64,000 bases of DNA from Balneolaceae bacterium UBA3186 (GTDB lineage: Bacteria > Bacteroidota > Rhodothermia > Balneolales > Balneolaceae), in assembly GCA_002364085.1 (NCBI GenBank), contig DEXK01000008.1, forward strand, positions 1-64,000, given 5' to 3'. The stretch's first letter is position 1; each line of letters starts with the position of its first letter. Below the pieces are notes generated by a model. The model did not search any database, was not told the origin of the DNA, and saw only the letters and a program-made list of their open reading frames with translations. This document shows, piece after piece, positions 59,563-64,000 of the stretch. A program made the translations under genes and the position numbers.

Positions 59563-61590
59563 TTATTCCTCTTCATCAGAACTCATCAACTCTTTTAGAG
59601 CACGATTGATTTCAGACATTCTCTTCTTTTTTGTCTCAAGCTTTTCACCAACTTTATCTATTTTTTCTTGCAACTCATCTCTAAGCTTGTTGCCTTTATT
59701 GGTTGGCTTAAAATATGTTTTAGCTTCTTCATACTGAATACTTTCAGATTCCAGCTTCGAAACATCTTTCTTAATATCGCTCTTTTCTTTCCTAAGCTTG
59801 ATAACCTTTTTTCTGTCGGCTGGCTCCACTCCTTCTGAAGCCAACTCCCTCTCCATTCCCAGATCAGAACCACTGGCTCTAAATCTTTCATAGATCACAT
59901 CACAGGCTTCGCGATATTGCTTCCAAATTTTATTTTTCGACTTTATTGGAACATATCCTGCATTCTTGAACTCTTCCTGTAGTTTTTTGGCTTCCTCAAC
60001 TGCTTTTACAGGATCTTCATGAGTTTTTAGTTCTTTAAGCTTATCTAAAATATTCTTTTTCTTTTCGAGATTTTCTTTCTCTTCGCCACGACGGTCTTTA
60101 AAATGATCCCTGCGTCGCTCATAGAATACATCCATTGCTGCTTTAAACTTCTTCCAAATCTTAGTTGATTTCTTTCTCTGAACAGGTCCTATTTTTTTCC
60201 ATTCATCCATCAACTTTTGCATAGCTTGATGGCCTTTATCAAAATCTTCAGTATCCTGAGTTGCCTGAGCCAGCTCTATTAATTCAAGCTTTTTGGCATA
60301 ATTCTTTTCTTCCTGTTCACGAAGAACATCGATGTTCTCTGACTTTTTCTCATTGAATGCATCTGTTGCAGCTTTAAATCTGTCCCACAATTCATTTTCA
60401 TCCTTTTGCGGAAGATTTCCTGTTTTTTTCCAGGCGTTATGAAGTTTATTAACCTTACGAGCTGCTTGAGCAATGTTTTCATTATCCACTAATGCTTCGG
60501 CTTCTGCAATTAGTTTCTTCTTCTTTTTCAGAGATTTTTCAACTTTCTCTCTGTACTCTTTATCATTCTTAAATCTTAGTGAGTTGAAAGCATCTTCAGC
60601 AGCATTGAAACGATCCCAAACCATTTGATTCTTTTCGTTTGGAACCCTTCCTATCTTTTTCCATTGGTTATGTAAATCGTCGTACTCTTTGATTAATGTC
60701 TTAAAATCTGCTTTAGGATCATCGCTTCTTACATTTAATGCATCCATCTTATCAAGCAGCAACAACTTTAGAGTAAGATTGTCTTCTTCTTTCTCAAGCT
60801 TTTTTACCAAACGGTCTACTTTGTGGCTATCGAATTCTTTCATGAATGACTCAAAACGTTCATTCAGTGCATCGATCTCATCTCTTGGTATTTGAGTAAT
60901 TCTATCCCAATTATTTTTTATTTGAGAAACCTCTTTGGTTGCTGTCCACTTTTCTTCGTTAATGATATCAGCAAACTGCTTTAGAAGCTCTTTCTTTTTC
61001 TTAAGATTTTCTTCTCTCTTTCTGTTCAACTCCTCATAATGAGCTTTTTTTCGCTCTTCAAAATCTGCCTTAAGCTCTTCAAATTCACTTAAGAGTTTTT
61101 TTGATTCTTCATCAGGCTCAGGTCCTTCACCAATATGTAATGAAAGATTAGAAAATTCATTAGATATAAGCCCCCAATCTTTTGTCTCCAATACTTCTTT
61201 GATCTTATTTAAGATCTTCTCGTAATACTGATTTGGACTTACTTCTTCCGTTGACTCTGAAGAATCGCTTGCTTCTTCACCTTCTTTTTCCTCAGAATCC
61301 GAAACATTTTCGTTCTCAGATGTAGACTCATTAGCCGCTTCTTCTGTACTATTTTGTTCCTCTACACTTTCAACTTCTAAGGATGAAGTTTCAGCATTAG
61401 ACTCTTCTTCTGCTGAAACTGCTTCTTCAACTTTATTCTCCTTATCTAAATCAGGAGTTTCTTGAGCTATTGTTTCAGCAGCCTCTTCATTGGTTACTTC
61501 CTGATCATTTAAAGATTCAGTCTTTTCGTTTTCTGTATTTTTATCTTGCTCCAGGTTCATAATAGCAACCTTCCTTTCCACTTGGTTCAT
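59563..61590 (-). CDS. DUF349-repeat coiled-coil protein
   Basis: A 675-aa highly charged protein. The first about 125 residues are a disordered, Glu-rich segment. The remainder contains about five DUF349 repeats (each about 75 residues, recurring as a tryptophan-containing W-K-x-x-G/T...WxRFxxAxDAF pattern, for example NLPQKDENELWDRFKAATDA and GPVQRKKSTKIWKKFKAAMD), followed by a C-terminal coiled coil. DUF349 proteins are conserved in Bacteroidetes; some relatives influence beta-lactam response or chromosome biology, but the function is unsettled. Starts at 61590 or the second ATG at 61560 are both possible. Confidence 0.82.
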   Translation of the reverse strand: MNQVERKVAIMNLEQDKNTENEKTESLNDQEVTNEEAAETIAQETPDLDKENKVEEAVSAEEESNAETSSLEVESVEEQNSTEEAANESTSENENVSDSEEKEGEEASDSSESTEEVSPNQYYEKILNKIKEVLETKDWGLISNEFSNLSLHIGEGPEPDEESKKLLSEFEELKADFEERKKAHYEELNRKREENLKKKKELLKQFADIINEEKWTATKEVSQIKNNWDRITQIPRDEIDALNERFESFMKEFDSHKVDRLVKKLEKEEDNLTLKLLLLDKMDALNVRSDDPKADFKTLIKEYDDLHNQWKKIGRVPNEKNQMVWDRFNAAEDAFNSLRFKNDKEYREKVEKSLKKKKKLIAEAEALVDNENIAQAARKVNKLHNAWKKTGNLPQKDENELWDRFKAATDAFNEKKSENIDVLREQEEKNYAKKLELIELAQATQDTEDFDKGHQAMQKLMDEWKKIGPVQRKKSTKIWKKFKAAMDVFYERRRDHFKDRRGEEKENLEKKKNILDKLKELKTHEDPVKAVEEAKKLQEEFKNAGYVPIKSKNKIWKQYREACDVIYERFRASGSDLGMERELASEGVEPADRKKVIKLRKEKSDIKKDVSKLESESIQYEEAKTYFKPTNKGNKLRDELQEKIDKVGEKLETKKKRMSEINRALKELMSSDEEE

Positions 61591-61673
61591 TGATTCGGCA
61601 CATGCCTTCTTTATATATATAAGTTGAGTAAGATAGTATTTATTAACTTTTTTTTATAATCAGTTTTCTTGAC

Positions 61674-61703
61674 ATAAAAAAAGCCGATTTAAAAACCGGC
61701 TTT
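61674..61703 (-). terminator. Intrinsic terminator of the mechanosensitive channel gene
   Basis: AAAGCCG (61680-61686) pairs with CGGCTTT (61697-61703), and a run of Ts follows on the minus strand. It lies 22 bases after the channel gene stop. Confidence 0.8.
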
Positions 61704-61725
61704 AGATTTAGGATTCAAAAATTAA

Positions 61726-62544
61726 TTAATCAACTTTATATAAATGCACGTCTCTTTGAGGGAACGGTATTTCAATGCCTTCTTTATCTAATTCTTCTTT
61801 GATCTTTTCTAGATTTTCCCAAAAAAACGGCCAATAATCAGAGTTCTTTGTCCACGCTCTCGCAGAAAGATTCAGTGAGCTATCGGCAAGTTCTGTGAGT
61901 AATACAACAGGAGCGGGTTCTTTCAGCAATCTCTCATCTGAATTCAAGACCCTGAGAATAGCTTCTCTTGCTTTTTTAATATCTGAGCCATAACTGATAC
62001 CAACAGAAAAACGAGCCTGTCTTGTCTCTTTATTGGAATAATTGATAACAGGGGAGTTTGCCAGTTGACCGTTTGGAACCACAACAGTCTGATTTTGAGG
62101 AGTATTAAGTATAGTATGCAAAATATCAATTTTTTCAACCGTACCTGATTCTGAGCCTCGTTCTATAAAATCCCCAACTTTGAATGGTTTAAAAAACAAA
62201 ATCAAAACTCCTCCGGCAAAATTGGATAAACTTCCCTGAAGAGCCAAACCAACCGCTAAACCTGCAGCACCAAGTATGGCAATAAAAGAAGTCATTTCTA
62301 TTCCCAACATTCCAAGTGCAGTAATATATACCATCACCTTAAGTATCATCGAGATTAAACCTCTCAAAAATCCTTGTAACGAAGGATCGACATTACTTTT
62401 ATTGAATACTCTTTTTATTCCACTACTAATTAATTTTACTGCCCACAATCCTATAACCAGTACAGCAATTGCTTTTAAGACATTTGGCGCATAAGTAAGT
62501 ACAAAATCCAGCAACATTTCTGAGTCTATTTCAAAGTTTTCCAT
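61726..62544 (-). CDS. Small-conductance mechanosensitive channel (MscS family)
   Basis: A 272-aa channel. Three transmembrane helices lie at about 15-105. TM3 carries the pore-lining GAAGLAVGLALQGSLSNFAGGVLIL (cited as GLAVGLALQGSLSNFAGG), closely matching the E. coli MscS gating helix. The beta domain follows with FKVGDFIERGSESGTVEKID and the C-terminal cage domain ends IPFPQRDVHLY. It releases solutes under hypo-osmotic shock. It is a single-gene unit with its own terminator, 134 bases downstream of the csbD terminator. Confidence 0.95.
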   Translation of the reverse strand: MENFEIDSEMLLDFVLTYAPNVLKAIAVLVIGLWAVKLISSGIKRVFNKSNVDPSLQGFLRGLISMILKVMVYITALGMLGIEMTSFIAILGAAGLAVGLALQGSLSNFAGGVLILFFKPFKVGDFIERGSESGTVEKIDILHTILNTPQNQTVVVPNGQLANSPVINYSNKETRQARFSVGISYGSDIKKAREAILRVLNSDERLLKEPAPVVLLTELADSSLNLSARAWTKNSDYWPFFWENLEKIKEELDKEGIEIPFPQRDVHLYKVD

Positions 62545-62625
62545 ATTCTTTTCTGTAGTTAATTCCTTTATTCAATGTAATACATTAAAATATCCCTGAT
62601 GATTCCGAACTGCAACAAAAGGGCA

Positions 62626-62656
62626 TAAAAAAAGGAAGCCGATTTTGGCTTCCTTT
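62626..62656 (-). terminator. Intrinsic terminator of the CsbD-like gene
   Basis: AAAGGAAGCC (62631-62640) and GGCTTCCTTT (62647-62656) form a perfect 10-bp stem, with a T-run on the minus strand down to 62626. Confidence 0.88.
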
Positions 62657-62678
62657 AGAGTATGAGATCAAAACTTCT

Positions 62679-62864
62679 TTATAATGAAGCAATCATTTCT
62701 TTAATTTCATCTTTGGTTTTTCCAAGCTTTTCTTGAAGTCTTCCATACATCTCATCTTCTTTCCCTTCCTGAAATGTTAGATCATCATCTGTAAGGTTAG
62801 AATATTTTTGCTTTAGCTTTCCCTTTACTTGGTTCCAGTTTCCTTCGATAGTTAAGTTATTCAT
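62679..62864 (-). CDS. CsbD-family stress-response protein
   Basis: A 61-aa acidic helical protein. GNWNQVKGKLKQKYSNLTDDD and the C-terminal LQEKLGKTKDEIKEMI match CsbD, a small general-stress protein of uncertain molecular role found in many bacteria, often high-copy under osmotic or starvation stress. It has a strong terminator of its own. The mechanosensitive channel lies downstream, so the two stress-associated genes are neighbours but are separate units. Confidence 0.92.
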   Translation of the reverse strand: MNNLTIEGNWNQVKGKLKQKYSNLTDDDLTFQEGKEDEMYGRLQEKLGKTKDEIKEMIASL

Positions 62865-62947
62865 AATAATAAACTTTTATTATCCTTTCTGTTTACTATT
62901 ATAACTGCCTTTTGCAAGAAATTGTTCCAAATTAATTCAGAAAAGCC

Positions 62948-63295
62948 TCAATCTAAATCGTACACTTCTTTTAAAATAGCTTTAGCATTAGCGTCTTTAC
63001 CCTGCATTGCACGATGTTGCAAATTTGTTATAATTTCAGGAGTAGCGCGCTCATATGCTTCTTCTTTTGCATCTTTTTCATTCGGCATTCTGATAAGGTC
63101 ATAGATATCATCTGCGCGAACAACACTATAAATATTATCTTTATTAAAAGCGTGCGATCTTTTCTCTTCATACTCTTTAAAAACCCTAGAGAAATCCGCG
63201 CTGTCTTCAGCTCTGGTTATGATCTCAACATCATCAGCACCTTCAGCGCTTAGTGGGGTTTTACATAGAAAAAAATAGTTTTGCTGAAAATTCAT
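62948..63295 (-). CDS. Hypothetical 115-aa protein
   Basis: A 115-aa soluble protein I do not recognise. It begins MNFQQNYFFLCKTPLSAEGADDV and is rich in Asp and Glu; the middle (FSRVFKEYEEKRSHAFNKDN) and the end (NLQHRAMQGKDANAKAILKEV) look helical. There are no transmembrane segments, signal peptide or metal motifs. It is separated from csbD by 83 bases and from sixA by 87 bases on the same strand. The reading frame has ordinary codon use for the window, which supports it as real. Confidence 0.55.
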   Translation of the reverse strand: MNFQQNYFFLCKTPLSAEGADDVEIITRAEDSADFSRVFKEYEEKRSHAFNKDNIYSVVRADDIYDLIRMPNEKDAKEEAYERATPEIITNLQHRAMQGKDANAKAILKEVYDLD

Positions 63296-63382
63296 TCTTT
63301 AATAATTCTTGAATTGTAGATTGGTTTTCGTTTTTGAATATAAACAAAGTGCGTATAAATGTTTAGCAAGTTCGTGCCAATA

Positions 63383-63892
63383 TCAGATTTCTTTCAGCAC
63401 CTTGGGGATCATCATCCATTCAAGCTCACAACCTCCCCATTGTACTTGATCCCAGCTAGCTGCATATGAATTAACGCATACTAAAGCAGCAGTGGGCATG
63501 CGAATACCTGAAGACCGTTCAGACCCAATCAACGCTCCGGCCGTATCTTCCATTTTCGGATTGTGTCCGACAATCATTACTCGTTCTACATCACCATCAG
63601 CTGATTGTATAGCTTTCAAATAGTCTCTCACACTTCCATAATACAAGTCACTATTCCAAGTAATAATACTTTCATTTTCTTTCATTCCTTCTACAGCAAG
63701 CTGAGAAGTTTCTCTTGCCCTCTGTGCTGTTGATGAAATAACCAAATCAGGCGCTCTTCCTATCTTTCTCAGAAACTTCCCCATTCTTGGGGCATCTTTT
63801 AACCCTCTTTTGGCTAACGGCCTGTCAAAATCATCTAAACCCGGGTGATCCCAACTCGATTTTGCATGCCTAAGTAATAGTATCTGTTTCAT
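63383..63892 (-). CDS. sixA: SixA-type histidine phosphatase
   Basis: A 169-aa phosphatase of the histidine phosphatase (phosphoglycerate-mutase-like) superfamily. LLLRHAKSSWDHPGLDDFDRPL is the SixA opening with phospho-acceptor His in RHAKSSW, and VMIVGHNPKMEDTAG provides the second catalytic His. SixA in E. coli removes phosphate from histidine-containing phosphotransfer proteins. The gene begins 4 bases after the stop of a membrane-protein gene that enters the window from the right edge, so the two probably form an operon. Confidence 0.9.
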   Translation of the reverse strand: MKQILLLRHAKSSWDHPGLDDFDRPLAKRGLKDAPRMGKFLRKIGRAPDLVISSTAQRARETSQLAVEGMKENESIITWNSDLYYGSVRDYLKAIQSADGDVERVMIVGHNPKMEDTAGALIGSERSSGIRMPTAALVCVNSYAASWDQVQWGGCELEWMMIPKVLKEI

Positions 63893-63896
63893 GAGC

Positions 63897-64000
63897 TCAT
63901 TGTTTATGTTGAAATTTTAAGAACAGCTCTTTTTTTGCAAATAATGTCAACGTAACCCCTCTTATAACCATAAAAGAAGTCATTGCGATCCATAGTGCAT
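63897..64000 (-). CDS. C-terminal end of a membrane protein, possibly MATE-type transporter
   Basis: Partial gene entering from the right edge, stopping with TGA at 63897-63899. The readable end is ALWIAMTSFMVIRGVTLTLF, followed by a basic tail. A hydrophobic helix with an internal arginine close to the terminus resembles the last helix of MATE efflux proteins. Only 34 codons are visible, so the family call is tentative. It lies 4 bases upstream of sixA on the same strand. Confidence 0.4.
   Translation of the reverse strand, partial: ALWIAMTSFMVIRGVTLTLFAKKELFLKFQHKQ

Noticed and set aside
1..64000. CRISPR array, prophage, IS element or rRNA operon
   Set aside because: No regularly spaced repeats, transposase, integrase, phage structural gene or rRNA sequence was recognised in either strand.

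Overview
The window looks like chromosomal DNA of a marine or halophilic member of the Balneolaeota/Rhodothermaeota branch of the Bacteroidetes/FCB group. The evidence is internal. Four exported proteins end in type IX secretion (T9SS) C-terminal domains, three of them with the YPNPFNPST motif typical of that branch. gldC, PorV/PorQ-like and CarboxypepD_reg/TonB-receptor genes are present, the DNA is AT-rich, and clear Shine-Dalgarno sequences are rare. Species cannot be named from this. I see no rRNA, CRISPR array, intact transposase, integrase or prophage. One tRNA (Arg, anticodon ACG) is present.

Layout. 0.2-8.5 kb: a BASS-family transporter and an acyltransferase, a lipoprotein Cu/Zn superoxide dismutase, an SdpR/SdpI-like regulator-membrane pair coupled to an alpha/beta hydrolase, then a 989-aa CotH/lamin-tail T9SS cargo. 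8.8-11.8 kb: hsp20, dnaK and a DUF2188 gene, separated by repeats and terminators. 12-18.9 kb: a MEMO-family protein, a HEAT-like protein, gldC, a Rieske oxygenase divergent from a translationally coupled amino-acid permease and DDAH-like hydrolase, then a sensor kinase. 18.97-20.45 kb is a patch of gene decay around an intact ArsR/SRPBCC pair: it holds the 3' remnant of a second DDAH-like gene and a broken second SRPBCC gene. 20.5-24.4 kb: an RluD-type pseudouridine synthase, a four-helix-bundle (IVS-type) gene inside a perfect inverted repeat, recN and a cytochrome-like T9SS cargo. 24.4-30.5 kb: paired D- and L-2-hydroxyglutarate-type oxidoreductases, a TlpA-like lipoprotein and ahcY. 30.6-37 kb: tRNA-Arg, a TIGR02206 membrane protein, a 39-aa basic protein with a structured leader, PaiB-like protein, hybrid kinase, SufE, PAS protein and an FGE-like lipoprotein. 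37-45 kb: acyl-CoA dehydrogenase, meaB and methylmalonyl-CoA mutase, then cdaA, folP, a ferredoxin and an ectonucleotide-phosphodiesterase-like lipoprotein.

From 45.0 to 56.7 kb six large leftward genes form an envelope cluster: two T9SS cargos, a putative lipoprotein, a TonB-dependent receptor, a PorV/PorQ-like barrel and an NHL-propeller lipoprotein. The last three are joined by ATGA overlaps, and an intrinsic terminator separates the cargos from the rest. This is my best candidate for an undescribed system in the window. 56.8-64 kb holds a TIGR04283/TIGR04282 glycosyltransferase pair, a small outer-membrane protein, an MBL hydrolase, a DUF349 coiled-coil protein, a small MscS channel, CsbD, an unknown 115-aa protein, SixA and the edge of a membrane protein.

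Most of the window is core metabolism and envelope biology. The unusual material is mainly intergenic: several unrelated families of palindromic repeats, operator-like repeats at two ArsR-type promoters, gene remnants, and the structured leader of the small basic protein. Residue positions were counted by hand; family calls come from recognition of the translated sequences and no database search was run.
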